Shown here: one piece after another, positions 44,288 to 54,025 of the stretch
Numbering within the stretch: position 1 is the stretch's first letter
Layout: each line of letters begins with the position of its first letter
NCBI RefSeq assembly: GCF_008362905.1
Contig: NZ_VFJB01000001.1
Span: 186,001 to 250,000, forward strand
Direction of reading: 5' to 3'
Source of the DNA: Deferribacter autotrophicus
GTDB lineage: Bacteria; Chrysiogenota; Deferribacteres; Deferribacterales; Deferribacteraceae
Length of the DNA: 64,000 bases
Position numbers and translations under genes: made by a program
The notes under the pieces: generated by a model
The model's database searches: none
What the model was told of the DNA's origin: nothing
Seen by the model: only the letters and a program-made list of their open reading frames with translations

Positions 44288-44433
44288 GGGTTGTAATAGT
44301 AGTAGAGGTTTTAGGGGTTTTAGGGGTATTAAGGGTTGTAAAGGTTATAAGAAACTTAGTGAATGTTACCCATTCTACAAATCTATCTTCCTATTTCTCT
44401 TTTTCCCCCTAATACCTTTACTACCTTTACAAC
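44288..44433. repeat. Second degenerate 9-bp array with inverted partner
   Basis: 44288-44350 divides exactly into seven 9-base units (GGGTTGTAA, TAGTAGTAG, AGGTTTTAG, GGGTTTTAG, GGGTATTAA, GGGTTGTAA, AGGTTATAA). After 54 bases, 44405-44433 is C-rich; its reverse complement keeps the same 9-base period (GTTGTAAAG, GTAGTAAAG, GTATTAGGG). It is the same design as 1513-1631 and fills the gap between the DUF1858 gene and the end of korB. Confidence 0.8.
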
Positions 44434-44473
44434 ATCCCATCAATTAGTTAGCTTCTTTTTAAATACTAACCAA

Positions 44474-45325
44474 TTATTTGTAAGCTGATAAAATATTACT
44501 TATATCTCTAACCCTTACCTCTCTTTCCACCAATGCCTTGTCTTTCAAAACCGAATGCTGCTCTTCATAAGATGGCTTCGAAATATCTTTGTAGATAATC
44601 CCTAATGCAAATCTATCTTCTTCATAAGCTATTTTATATGCATTTTCTTTAGAGGTAAAATCATAATTATCATCCAACTTATACACTCTATTATCATAAA
44701 AATCATAAGAAAATTCTTTAGCAAACGATACACATGGCTGTAAAACATCTATAAGTGCAAAACCTTTATGATTAATTCCTTCCTTTATTAATTCTTTTAA
44801 CAACTCGCTTTCCCCTGAATACCCTCTTGCAATAAATGTAGCCCCAGCACTCAAAGCATAAACAATAGGATTAACCGGCTCATCAATCACACCTTCCGGA
44901 GTTGACTTGGTAACAACTCCTTTTAATGTTGTTGGAGATGCTTGGCCTGTTGTAAGGCCATACGTCCTGTTATTATGAACAATGTAAGTTATATCCACAT
45001 TTCTTCTCATTGCATGTATAAAATGACCTAGCCCCATTCCATAGCCGTCCCCATCTCCACCATTAGCAATAACAGTGAGATTTTTATTTGCTAACTTCAC
45101 ACCTGTAGCAACAGGTATCACTCTACCATGTAGAGAATGGAAACCATAACATTTGATATAATTTACCATTTTTCCAGAACAACCAATCCCTGAAACAGTT
45201 ACTACTTCCCAAGGATTTAAACCAAGCTCTGCAATAGCCCCCTTTAAAGCATTCCAAATAGCATAATTACCACATCCTGGACACCATACTGGTTTTTTAT
45301 TTGTATTAAGCTCCATTGGCTTCAT
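44474..45325 (-). CDS. korB: 2-oxoacid:ferredoxin oxidoreductase beta subunit
   Basis: Thiamine-diphosphate subunit, 283 residues. WCPGCGNYAIWNAL is the family opening with cluster or TPP-associated cysteines; GDGDGYGMGLGHFIHAMRRN and NNRTYGLTTGQASPTT form the TPP/Mg site. KGFALIDVLQPCVSF is also typical. With the alpha subunit directly upstream (start and stop share a base) it should form a 2-oxoglutarate or pyruvate:ferredoxin oxidoreductase. The fused gamma-alpha partner and overall form favour 2-oxoglutarate, as used in reductive or oxidative TCA cycles. Confidence 0.9.
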   Translation of the reverse strand: MKPMELNTNKKPVWCPGCGNYAIWNALKGAIAELGLNPWEVVTVSGIGCSGKMVNYIKCYGFHSLHGRVIPVATGVKLANKNLTVIANGGDGDGYGMGLGHFIHAMRRNVDITYIVHNNRTYGLTTGQASPTTLKGVVTKSTPEGVIDEPVNPIVYALSAGATFIARGYSGESELLKELIKEGINHKGFALIDVLQPCVSFAKEFSYDFYDNRVYKLDDNYDFTSKENAYKIAYEEDRFALGIIYKDISKPSYEEQHSVLKDKALVEREVRVRDISNILSAYK

Positions 45326-47013
45326 TATGAAACCCTCTTTAATATATTTAAAACTTCTTCCACAAAAAACGGTCTTCCATCATATTTTAGAAATTTATCT
45401 TCAATAAATACTCCGGTGTTTTCAGCAATGATACCCCCTAGTTGCCCGGTAAAATTATTTTCTATAAGAATTAATTTTTTCCTGGTTTCAAGTAACCCCT
45501 TAGTACTCTTCCAATCAATTGGATATATTGAAGGAAAGTGAATAAAATTAAAATTCTTTTCATATTTCATCGCTTCAAAAAGAACTGTTTTTGTAGAACC
45601 CCAGGATACAAAGGTAATATCAGCAGTCTCGTCCCCATAAAGCAGAGGAGTTGGCATTTCTTTAACTAAATTTTCCAGTTTTCTAAATCGTCTTTCTTGC
45701 TGCTCTTTTCTGATGAAAGCATCATCACTTACAAAACCGTATTCATCATGCTCATTGCTAGGAGTTTTATGAATCCCCCCTGGGGTACCAGGAAACGCTC
45801 TCTTGGGAATACCATCTTTATACTCTTTATACCTTGGAAACAGATTCATAGGATCTGATTTGTCACCTTCAAAAATATACCCCCTATCTATTTTCAAACC
45901 TTCCGTTTTAAAACCATCTTCCATAAATATTGATTCTGATAGATATTTGTCCGATAAAACAAAGACAGGAATCTGGTATTTTTCAGCAATATTAAACGCA
46001 TCAAACACTGCATAAAAAAGTTCTTTCAAATCCCCTGGTGTAAAAACTGCTCTTACAAATTCATCTTGAGATGCATGGAGTACAAACCTCAAATCAGCCT
46101 GCTCCTGCCAAGTGGGCATTCCAGTAGCCGGGCCGGGCCTTTGACTAATAAATAATACAAGCGGAGTCTCGGTTATAGCAGCAAGTCCTAACCCCTCTAC
46201 CATTAAGGAAAATCCACCACCTGATGTTCCAGTCATAGCCCTTGCACCTGCATAAGCAGCACCAATTGCCATTGTAATCCCAGCAATTTCATCCTCTGTA
46301 TGCTTTACAATGATATTGTAATCCTTAGCATACTTTGCCAAAAAATGAAGAACAGTGGAAGCAGGCGTCATAGGATACGTACTGTAAAAATTTACACCTG
46401 CAGTTATTGCAGAAGTTGCAGCCACTTCGTTCCCAGTCATTATTATATGTTCATTCAAATCCCTCTTTTCCCACTCCACATTAACAAAATGTTCTGTACA
46501 CAGCCTGTAACCACACTCAGCGGCTTTATAGTTAACCTCTAACACTTTATCAGATAATGCTCCCTTTAAAACTTCCTTTAAAACGGAGATATCTATCCCC
46601 ATACCCTTACAAAGATAGGCTATACCAATAATATTTTGAACTATATCTGGTAATCCTTCTTCTTTAACAGTCTTTGCAAAGGGGATGTCATAAACTTTGC
46701 AATTTAAATTTGATTTATCAACTCTAAGTTTTTCAAAATCAGCAATTACAATAGTATCTGATTTCAAATCTTCTTTATCAAATGACAATTTACTGTAAGT
46801 TAATAAAATATCTGTTTTTTCATAAGGGCTATAAACTGGCTCATCCGATATCATAAGCAGGTAACTATTATAGCCACCTCGAATAAGTGATGGATATTCT
46901 GGATAACCCATCACATAAAATCCATACCTTTTTAATACTTTAGCAAGCAAAGGCCCCATACTCATAATACCAAAACCAGCAGGAGCCGCTATTTTAATTT
47001 TCAGCATACTCAT
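45325..47013 (-). CDS. korA: 2-oxoacid:acceptor oxidoreductase, fused gamma-alpha subunit
   Basis: A 562-residue subunit. Residues 1-175 are the gamma domain (APAGFGIMSMGPLLAKVL, EYPSLIRGGYNSYL). The rest is the alpha subunit, with GNEVAATSAITAGVNFYSTY, PMTPAS, HTEDEIAGITMAIGAAYAGA, MTGTSGGGFSLMVEG, and SQRPGPATGMPTWQEQADLR. GAGGTAATTT before ATG 47013 sets the start. No ferredoxin delta subunit is adjacent, so a free ferredoxin is the likely partner. It forms a two-gene operon with korB. Confidence 0.92.
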   Translation of the reverse strand: MSMLKIKIAAPAGFGIMSMGPLLAKVLKRYGFYVMGYPEYPSLIRGGYNSYLLMISDEPVYSPYEKTDILLTYSKLSFDKEDLKSDTIVIADFEKLRVDKSNLNCKVYDIPFAKTVKEEGLPDIVQNIIGIAYLCKGMGIDISVLKEVLKGALSDKVLEVNYKAAECGYRLCTEHFVNVEWEKRDLNEHIIMTGNEVAATSAITAGVNFYSTYPMTPASTVLHFLAKYAKDYNIIVKHTEDEIAGITMAIGAAYAGARAMTGTSGGGFSLMVEGLGLAAITETPLVLFISQRPGPATGMPTWQEQADLRFVLHASQDEFVRAVFTPGDLKELFYAVFDAFNIAEKYQIPVFVLSDKYLSESIFMEDGFKTEGLKIDRGYIFEGDKSDPMNLFPRYKEYKDGIPKRAFPGTPGGIHKTPSNEHDEYGFVSDDAFIRKEQQERRFRKLENLVKEMPTPLLYGDETADITFVSWGSTKTVLFEAMKYEKNFNFIHFPSIYPIDWKSTKGLLETRKKLILIENNFTGQLGGIIAENTGVFIEDKFLKYDGRPFFVEEVLNILKRVS

Positions 47014-47040
47014 AAATTACCTCAATAAAAACCACTACTT

Positions 47041-47907
47041 TTATTTTAAACTAATTCTAAATTTTTTCAACAATATGTCTGGATAATAAGATGATTTTGC
47101 TTTTCTTAGAGCCATCTGTCCTAGATCCTGCTCAAAGTTTAAAAATTTATATCTTTTAGGTAATCTCTTTGCAAAATCATTATAAATAAACTGATAAATA
47201 CCTTTATATCTTTTTAACCCTTTAGCAAAATGAATAACAAACATATCTTCATTATGCTCCTCACCTATAATAAAACCTGCAGGTTTTCCGTTTACATAAT
47301 AAATGAGGCCACACAAAACGAGCTCATCTAGTAAATTAAGAGCCTCCTGACATGCATAATAATCTGTATCATCTTTTTTAAAGTTGTTTTCTTCTATCCA
47401 TAAATCAAGAATTTCCCTCGCATCATTTACAAAATCATCTGTTAATGGTTTACACTCATGTTCATAAAGTTTATAAAACTGTTTCAATAGATTTCTCTTT
47501 TTATGCAATTTTCTCCCTTTATAGGTACTAATTTTTTCAACTGTATATATGTAATCTGAATCTCCATCTTTATAATCAAAAACAAACTGATCCTTTAAAT
47601 AATCAAGCCATTTCTCATCCACTGGAAAAATAGCATCCACATAACTCAAAACATCTCTAAGTATATCTTTTGGGACTTCTTCAAGATTCATAGTAGGCAT
47701 AACATAGCGCAATCCATCGTATGTAATACCTTTAATAAATAAATATTCCGAATTATTTTTCCCATTATACCAGCACAATTCATAGTCGTGTTTATCTCGA
47801 AAAAGATAAATATTTGCAAAATTATATTCAGATATCATAGTATCAACTTTTTTAAACCTCTCAAATAAAATATTCTTATGCTGAAGACCTATTTTTTCAC
47901 AAAACAT
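47041..47907 (-). CDS. DUF2156 (GNAT-fold) protein
   Basis: A 288-residue protein matching the DUF2156 domain, the GNAT-like fold that in MprF-type proteins transfers aminoacyl groups to lipids. FANIYLFRDKHDYELCWYNG near residues 30-50, KGRKLHKKRNLLKQF and a late FINFEQD-like segment (KFLNFEQDLGQMALRKAK) are typical. No membrane part is present, so the substrate is open. AGGTGG upstream supports ATG 47907, which overlaps the MATE gene by 11 bases. Confidence 0.78.
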   Translation of the reverse strand: MFCEKIGLQHKNILFERFKKVDTMISEYNFANIYLFRDKHDYELCWYNGKNNSEYLFIKGITYDGLRYVMPTMNLEEVPKDILRDVLSYVDAIFPVDEKWLDYLKDQFVFDYKDGDSDYIYTVEKISTYKGRKLHKKRNLLKQFYKLYEHECKPLTDDFVNDAREILDLWIEENNFKKDDTDYYACQEALNLLDELVLCGLIYYVNGKPAGFIIGEEHNEDMFVIHFAKGLKRYKGIYQFIYNDFAKRLPKRYKFLNFEQDLGQMALRKAKSSYYPDILLKKFRISLK

Positions 47908-49213
47908 ATTCCATCCACCTCTTCTTCCAATATTGTCTTGTCATCAAAAAACATTGAATTAAAATCGATATATTCATGCTCCACCATATAAATGAAGCAC
48001 CAAACCCCAACACACTCACAAAAATAAATGCTAAAGGTATTCTTATAAACCATAATGAAAAAAGTACATTCTTCATAACTGTTTTTGTATCACCAGCTCC
48101 TGACATTGCTCCTCCTAAAATAACTCCCCAGGCCATAAAAGGTTCACTTATCATACTAATATACAAATATCTTATAGTTTCATTTATAACAACACTGTTA
48201 TGTGAAAGAAATTCTGCAATACTTTTAGCATAAATTATAATAAAAATTGTCATAATTGTTACAACAATTGTCCCCATAATTGCGGTAACAAGACCATTTT
48301 TAAAAGCATCCTTTTTTTTATTTTCTCCAAGTAAATTACCTATAATCACAGCATTTGCCATATTAAAAGCAAATGCTGGCAAATAAATAGCAGCTTCGAT
48401 TCTGATACCATTAGTAAAAGCAGCCATAACTTCTACACGATTTTCTTTTAAAGAATTTATTATTAGAAATAAAACTGTTGAACCAAGTTGCCACCCTATC
48501 TGCAAAATTCCACTTGGAATACCTATCTTCAATACTTTTTTAATAACATAGATTTTCAAAACTAATCTATTAACCAACGTTTTCAAATTTAAATAATTTA
48601 TTAAAGCCCCAATAAATACACTTACTGCAGTGGAAAGAGCCACTCCCCTAAAACCAATAGGTGTAGCAAATACAAAGAAAAAATTGAGAGCAACATTACT
48701 AACAGCTACAATAAACATAGTAAGAAGAGATTTTTTTACGCTCTTAATTGATCTTAATACACCATTACTTAAAATCAGTAAGTAATGAAAAACAATTCCA
48801 AATGAATAAAAAAAAGCAAATTCTGCTGCAATTTTTCTAACATGAATCTCAATAGGGATTTTAAGAGTTATATTTTTTGCAAAAAAAACTCCCAAAGTTG
48901 ATAAAATAATTCCTGCAACCACAGCCAATGTAAAAACCGATGAAATAGTTGTTTCCAATTCCTCTCTGTTTTTTTCACCCCATTTTCTTGAAACTACAGC
49001 TACAGTCCCCATAGTTATAGCGTTAACTACCACGATAAAAATAAAATAAACTTGAGACACAAAACCGACAGCTGCTTGATATTCTTTACCCAACTTTCCG
49101 GCAATGTATACATCTGTAAGACTTATTATAAACTCAAAAAACATAATCAAAATCATTGGCCAACTTATAGACCAACTTTTTTTAATTAAACTTTTCACCG
49201 AATTTCCCATCAT
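47897..49213 (-). CDS. MATE-family multidrug/Na+ antiporter
   Basis: A protein of about 438 residues with around 12 membrane helices and two-fold repeat structure. It shows SWPMILIMFFEFIISLTDVY at the start of the first half, GFVSQVYFIF, and GAMSGAGDTKTVM in the second half. MATE proteins expel cationic compounds using Na+ or H+ gradients; Na+ would suit a cell with NhaB. The start is uncertain (ATG at 49231, 49213 or 49210), none with a strong ribosome site; upstream residues to 49270 look non-native. Confidence 0.85.
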   Translation of the reverse strand: MMGNSVKSLIKKSWSISWPMILIMFFEFIISLTDVYIAGKLGKEYQAAVGFVSQVYFIFIVVVNAITMGTVAVVSRKWGEKNREELETTISSVFTLAVVAGIILSTLGVFFAKNITLKIPIEIHVRKIAAEFAFFYSFGIVFHYLLILSNGVLRSIKSVKKSLLTMFIVAVSNVALNFFFVFATPIGFRGVALSTAVSVFIGALINYLNLKTLVNRLVLKIYVIKKVLKIGIPSGILQIGWQLGSTVLFLIINSLKENRVEVMAAFTNGIRIEAAIYLPAFAFNMANAVIIGNLLGENKKKDAFKNGLVTAIMGTIVVTIMTIFIIIYAKSIAEFLSHNSVVINETIRYLYISMISEPFMAWGVILGGAMSGAGDTKTVMKNVLFSLWFIRIPLAFIFVSVLGFGASFIWWSMNISILIQCFLMTRQYWKKRWMEYVL

Positions 49214-49263
49214 ATTTTTATGGACAACCATACTAAATAAGTATAAATTAAACAATAAATTTT

Positions 49264-49290
49264 TTGACAAATTTATTTTAGATATATAAA
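49264..49290 (+). promoter_or_regulatory. Candidate sigma-70 promoter for the heme operon
   Basis: TTGACA at 49264-49269 and TATAAA at 49285-49290 lie 15 bases apart, about 60 bases upstream of the first heme operon gene and divergent from the MATE gene. The spacing is a little short, so this is a candidate only. Confidence 0.45.
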
Positions 49291-49351
49291 CTTTATGCTT
49301 GTAATAATAAATAATTTATGGTTATTTTGATTGTAGTATTTGGAGGAGAAT

Positions 49352-50140
49352 ATGTTATTTGATATTGCTTTCCTTTTCTATTTACTCGCCTTTTTGCATA
49401 TAATGCTCTATTTCTTTTTAGGATATAAAAACCTCTTTAAAATAACAAACCTTTTTATATTAATCGGGTTACTCTTTAATATTACGTTCACTATCAATCT
49501 TTTTTATATTGAAAGCAACTCCCCCTTTGATACAATAGGTGAAATTTTTACTTTTATGGCGCTATCCATGAATATTATTTATATAATTCTTTATCTAACG
49601 TACAAAAGACCTTTACTTTATCTTCTCATATCTCCTGTTGTCATTATTTGCTCAATAATAGCTATATTAAAATTGAAAACTGTTGGTATTCCTACAGCAA
49701 ATAAAGATTTTTGGCTTTATATTCATCTTCCTTTCATAATATTTGGTACTTCTTTGTTTTTTTTATCAGCAATAACAGGTCTAATTTACTTCCTTCAAGA
49801 AAGACAAATCAAAAGGAAACATTTTGGTTTGATTTTTAATAGATTCCCACCTTTAGAAACAATTAATAAATTAAACAACATAACTCTACTTTCCGGATTT
49901 GCCTTTTATACAATTGGTGTAATCAGTGGTTTTCTGTGGGCTCTAAGTTTGCAAAATATATCTATTACCACACATCCCAAAATAATTTTTGCTTTAATTT
50001 CATGGATTATTTTTGGCATCATTATTTTGCTAAAGTTTATAAGGGGATTAAGCCCAAAAAGTGGTGCATTATGGAGCATAATTGGATTTATATCACTAAT
50101 TATCACTTATTTTACTGTAATAACATTTTTAAAAGGATAA
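49352..50140 (+). CDS. hemX: HemX/CcsA-type cytochrome assembly membrane protein
   Basis: A 262-residue protein with about eight membrane helices. LYIHLPFIIFGTSLFFLSAI (near 125-145), a later histidine in TTHPKI and the WALS-type segment resemble the CcsA/HemX family. The gene order hemX-hemA is the usual one, and HemX can modulate HemA level or assist cytochrome c assembly. TGGAGGAG directly before ATG 49352 decides the start over a TTG at 49340. It is separated from hemA by four bases. Confidence 0.8.
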   Translation: MLFDIAFLFYLLAFLHIMLYFFLGYKNLFKITNLFILIGLLFNITFTINLFYIESNSPFDTIGEIFTFMALSMNIIYIILYLTYKRPLLYLLISPVVIICSIIAILKLKTVGIPTANKDFWLYIHLPFIIFGTSLFFLSAITGLIYFLQERQIKRKHFGLIFNRFPPLETINKLNNITLLSGFAFYTIGVISGFLWALSLQNISITTHPKIIFALISWIIFGIIILLKFIRGLSPKSGALWSIIGFISLIITYFTVITFLKG

Positions 50141-50144
50141 TCTG

Positions 50145-51410
50145 ATGCAGTTAGCCATAGTAGGATTAAATCACAATACAGCACCAGTAGAAATTAGAGA
50201 AAAACTAAGTCTTAAAGAAGACGAACTTCAAAAAGAATATTCGCTTTTACTATCAACTGAAAGAATTTATGAAACATTAATTATATCAACATGCAATAGA
50301 GTAGAATATTACATTATTACTGATGATTTCCTATGTAATGTTGAAGCAATTATCAACAGACTATCTGAACGCAGCGGTATTGATATAATGGAATTAAAAA
50401 ATTACACATATGTTTACTGCGGAACTGAAGCATTAAAACATTTATTTAAGGTAGCGTGTGGACTTGATTCTCTAGTTCTTGGTGAACCACAAATTCTTGG
50501 ACAGGTAAAAGATTCATTCAATCAAGCAAGACTGTACGGTAAGTTTGGAACCTATTTAAAACAACTTGAACAATTTACTTTAAAAACAGCTAAAAAAGTG
50601 CGTACTCATACTGCTATTTCAGAAAATCCTGTATCAGTTAGTTATGCTGCCGTTGAGCTTGCAAAAAAAATATTTGGTGATTTAAAAAATAACACAGCAC
50701 TAATAATTGGTGCTGGTGAAATGTGTGAACTTGCTGCTAAGCATTTGCAAACTTCAAATATCAATAAAATATATGTGACAAATCGAACCTTTGAGAGAGC
50801 AGTAACTCTTGCAAATGAAGTGAATGGTGAACCTATTCCTTTCGACAGTTTTATCAATTATTTACCAAAGGTCGATATCGTCATAAGTTCTACAGGAGCT
50901 CCAAACTACATTGTAACATATCAACACATTAAAGATATAATGAAAAAAAGAAAATATTCTCCAATGTTTTTCATTGATATTGCGGTCCCAAGAGATATCG
51001 ATCCAGACATTTCAAATTTGGACAATATTTACGTGTATGATATTGATGATTTGAAAGATGTAGTTGAAGCAAATAAAAGAGAAAGAGAAAAAGAAGCACA
51101 AAAGGCACTGAAATTTATTGAGTATTATGTTGAAGAATTTAACAAGTGGCTTGAATCTCTAAAAATTGTTCCAACCATAAAATTAATTAGACAAAATTTT
51201 GAAAAAATAAAAGAAACAGAACTTGAAAAATTCTTTTCAAAAAACCAAATTGAAGATGCAGATTTGAAAAAACAGATAGATTATCTTCTCACATCTTATA
51301 TGAATAAAATCTTGCACAACCCTCTCACAGTACTTAAAAACAAAAGTATTGAAAAAGAAAAATATACTATATCAGAAGCAGCACAAATTTTATTTAACAT
51401 AAAGGAGTGA
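50145..51410 (+). CDS. hemA: Glutamyl-tRNA reductase
   Basis: First committed enzyme of the C5 heme pathway; it reduces Glu-tRNA to glutamate-1-semialdehyde with NADPH. At 421 residues, GLNHNTAPVEIREKL (near 7-21), the catalytic Cys50 in ISTCNRVEYY, GLDSLVLGEPQILGQVKDS, IIGAGEMCELAAKHL (NADPH fold) and FIDIAVPRDIDP are all present. It is the second gene of the operon hemX-hemA-hemC-hemD-hemB. No hemL is seen in this window, so the aminomutase must lie elsewhere. Confidence 0.96.
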   Translation: MQLAIVGLNHNTAPVEIREKLSLKEDELQKEYSLLLSTERIYETLIISTCNRVEYYIITDDFLCNVEAIINRLSERSGIDIMELKNYTYVYCGTEALKHLFKVACGLDSLVLGEPQILGQVKDSFNQARLYGKFGTYLKQLEQFTLKTAKKVRTHTAISENPVSVSYAAVELAKKIFGDLKNNTALIIGAGEMCELAAKHLQTSNINKIYVTNRTFERAVTLANEVNGEPIPFDSFINYLPKVDIVISSTGAPNYIVTYQHIKDIMKKRKYSPMFFIDIAVPRDIDPDISNLDNIYVYDIDDLKDVVEANKREREKEAQKALKFIEYYVEEFNKWLESLKIVPTIKLIRQNFEKIKETELEKFFSKNQIEDADLKKQIDYLLTSYMNKILHNPLTVLKNKSIEKEKYTISEAAQILFNIKE

Positions 51411-51412
51411 CG

Positions 51413-52339
51413 ATGGAAAAAATTGTAATTGGCACAAGAGGTAGTAAGCTTGCTCTCTGGCAGGCAAACTATATTAAATCGAGGATTGAAGAGAAACACG
51501 GTATCAAAGTGGAATTAAAAATCATTAAAACCACCGGAGATAAAATTCTTGATACTCCTCTAGCCAAAATAGGTGGTAAAGGGCTTTTTGTAAAAGAAAT
51601 AGAGCAGGAGCTACTTAAAGGTACAATTGACCTTGCAGTACACTCAATGAAAGATGTCCCTGTAGAGCTTCCTGAAGGACTTGATATTTTTATTCATCCT
51701 GAAAGAGAAGAACCTTTTGACGCTTTTCTCTCAGTAAAATATGACAGTATTGATAGTTTACCTGATGGGGCAGTGGTTGGAACAAGTAGTCTGAGAAGAA
51801 AGGTTCAACTTCTTAGAAAATATCCTCATTTAAAGATAAAAGATTTAAGAGGTAACGTTGATACAAGGATTAGAAAACTTGTAAGCGGTGAATTTGATGC
51901 TATCATTCTTGCAAAAGCAGGTTTAAAAAGACTTGGACTTACAGAACATATCAAACAAACCTTGACCGATGATTTCATGATACCCGCAGTTTGCCAAGGT
52001 ACTCTCGGTATCGAAGTTAGAGAAAAAGATAAAGAAACTATCGATATCCTCTCCTTTCTAAATGATGAAGAAACAAATATTTGCTCAAAAGCTGAAAGAG
52101 CTTTCCTTAAAACTCTCGAAGGTGGATGTCAGGTACCAATAGGCTGCTATGCTAAGCTTGATAAAGATAAGCTTTTTATAAAAGGGTTTCTTGCAAATTT
52201 AGACGGCTCAAAATTTTTATACGAAGAGATAACCGGTCAAAAAGAGGATGCTGAAAAACTCGGAATAAAACTAGCACAAACAATTCTTGATAAAGGTGGA
52301 GACAAAATAATTCAAGAGATCTATGAAACAGAGAATTAA
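51413..52339 (+). CDS. hemC: Porphobilinogen deaminase (hydroxymethylbilane synthase)
   Basis: It polymerises four porphobilinogens into hydroxymethylbilane on a dipyrromethane cofactor. GTRGSKLALWQANY (residues 6-19), DLAVHSMKDVP, GTSSLRRKVQLL, DLRGNVDTRIRKL and the cofactor-binding cysteine in EGGCQVPIGC are visible. AAAGGAGTGACG places the start at ATG 51413. Its 308 residues are standard. It overlaps hemD by 17 bases. Confidence 0.96.
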   Translation: MEKIVIGTRGSKLALWQANYIKSRIEEKHGIKVELKIIKTTGDKILDTPLAKIGGKGLFVKEIEQELLKGTIDLAVHSMKDVPVELPEGLDIFIHPEREEPFDAFLSVKYDSIDSLPDGAVVGTSSLRRKVQLLRKYPHLKIKDLRGNVDTRIRKLVSGEFDAIILAKAGLKRLGLTEHIKQTLTDDFMIPAVCQGTLGIEVREKDKETIDILSFLNDEETNICSKAERAFLKTLEGGCQVPIGCYAKLDKDKLFIKGFLANLDGSKFLYEEITGQKEDAEKLGIKLAQTILDKGGDKIIQEIYETEN

Positions 52340-53042
52340 AAATGTATTAATAACAAGACAGCCTAATCAGTCGGTAGAATTTATAAATGAATTGTCCAAA
52401 TCCGGTTTTCACCCTTTTTTACTACCTATGATAAAAACTATCCCTTTGGATTATTCGGTTTCTTCAAACAACTACGACTTTATCGTTTTTACAAGCACAA
52501 ATGCCGTAACTTATTTCGCAAACAATTTAAAAAAAATAAAATTCAAAAATATAATTGCCGTTGGTGAAAAAACGGCTTCTTTATTAAAACAATTTGATAT
52601 CATTCCCAATATAATACCTGATGAATTTTCTGCCGAAGGCTTAATAAAAGTTTTAGACAATATGGACATAAAAAATAATTTTTTCCTCATCCCCACAACC
52701 CCTGCTAGAAGTGACCTCTTAGAAAATTATCTAAAGCAAAGAAAAGCTCTAGTAGAAATTTGCTATATTTACAAAACTGTGGAAGAAAATTATCCAGAAG
52801 GATATATTGATAACTTTGTTATAAATAACAATATTGATACTGTAACCTTCGCTTCGCCGTCGGCTGCAAGAAGTTTTTTAAAGCAAGCAAAAAATATAAA
52901 TTTAAATTTACTCACTATTATCTCAATAGGAAAAACCACCGCAAAGTTTCTGGAAAAAGAAGGGATAAAATCATACTACCCTGAAAAATATACTGTTAAG
53001 GAGATGGTAAAATTGATTTCATCTCTTTCAAAAAATAACTAA
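52323..53042 (+). CDS. hemD: Uroporphyrinogen-III synthase
   Basis: It cyclises hydroxymethylbilane with inversion of ring D. The family is weakly conserved, but the two-domain HemD pattern is present: NVLITRQPNQSVEFINEL at the start, YDFIVFTSTNAVTYF, and DTVTFASPSAARSFLK in the second domain, ending with IGKTTAKFLEKEGIK. At 239 residues and with overlap to hemC, the assignment is secure by context. Confidence 0.9.
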   Translation: MKQRIKNVLITRQPNQSVEFINELSKSGFHPFLLPMIKTIPLDYSVSSNNYDFIVFTSTNAVTYFANNLKKIKFKNIIAVGEKTASLLKQFDIIPNIIPDEFSAEGLIKVLDNMDIKNNFFLIPTTPARSDLLENYLKQRKALVEICYIYKTVEENYPEGYIDNFVINNNIDTVTFASPSAARSFLKQAKNINLNLLTIISIGKTTAKFLEKEGIKSYYPEKYTVKEMVKLISSLSKNN

Positions 53043-53057
53043 AACTAGGAGGATATT

Positions 53058-54023
53058 ATGAGTTTTCCGACAATTAGAGGAAGAAGATTAAGAAGAAATG
53101 AAACTATTAGAAGAATGATTAGGGAAACAAACCTAAGTGTAGATGATTTAATATATCCTCTTTTTGTAGTTGAAGAAGAAAATGTAAAAAATGAAGTCCC
53201 ATCAATGCCAGGTGTATTTCAGATGAGCATTGATAATATCGTTAAAGAATGTATTGAAGCGGAAAAACTTGGAATCCCTGGAGTAATCCTATTCGGCATT
53301 CCTGAACACAAAGATGAATTGGGTAGTGAAGCCTACAACGATGAAGGGATTATTCAAAGAACAATCAAAGCTATTAAAGAAAATACTAAAACTTTGCAGG
53401 TAATTACAGATGTCTGCATGTGCGAATACACCAGTCACGGACATTGTGGTATCATAAAGGATGGGGATGTGGATAACGATGAAACTCTGAAATACTTAGC
53501 TCTTGAAGCTTTAAGCCATGCCAAAGCTGGAGCAGATATGGTTGCTCCAAGTGATATGATGGATGGAAGAGTGGCTGCAATCAGAGACATTCTTGATGAA
53601 AACGGCTTTTATAACATTCCTATTATGAGTTATGCTGTTAAATATGCATCAGCTTTTTACGGACCGTTCAGAGACGCTGCCGAAAGCACACCAGCTTTTG
53701 GGGATAGAAGAACTTATCAAATGGATCCTCCCAATAGGCTAGAAGCATTAAGGGAAGCAGAACTTGATCTGATGGAAGGGGCTGACATAATTATGGTAAA
53801 ACCAGCTCTTCCTTACCTTGATATCATCAGAGAAATAAAGGATAATTTCAACGTACCTGTGGCTGCTTATAACGTCAGCGGTGAGTATTCCATGCTTAAA
53901 GCTGCTATAGAAAAAGGATGGCTAGATGAAAAAGTTATATATGAGTCCCTAATTTCAATAAAAAGAGCTGGGGCTGATTTAATCCTTACTTATTTTGCAA
54001 AAGAAATTGCAATGAGGCTATAA
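53058..54023 (+). CDS. hemB: Delta-aminolevulinic acid dehydratase
   Basis: It condenses two 5-aminolevulinates to porphobilinogen. A cysteine-rich zinc site is seen in [14 protein letters not shown] (near residues 119-132). The active-site lysines are in [16 protein letters not shown] and [27 protein letters not shown] is also diagnostic. AGGAGG precedes the ATG. Its 321 residues are full length. It is followed two bases later by an AAA ATPase gene. Confidence 0.96.
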   Translation: MSFPTIRGRRLRRNETIRRMIRETNLSVDDLIYPLFVVEEENVKNEVPSMPGVFQMSIDNIVKECIEAEKLGIPGVILFGIPEHKDELGSEAYNDEGIIQRTIKAIKENTKTLQVITDVCMCEYTSHGHCGIIKDGDVDNDETLKYLALEALSHAKAGADMVAPSDMMDGRVAAIRDILDENGFYNIPIMSYAVKYASAFYGPFRDAAESTPAFGDRRTYQMDPPNRLEALREAELDLMEGADIIMVKPALPYLDIIREIKDNFNVPVAAYNVSGEYSMLKAAIEKGWLDEKVIYESLISIKRAGADLILTYFAKEIAMRL

Positions 54024-54025
54024 GC

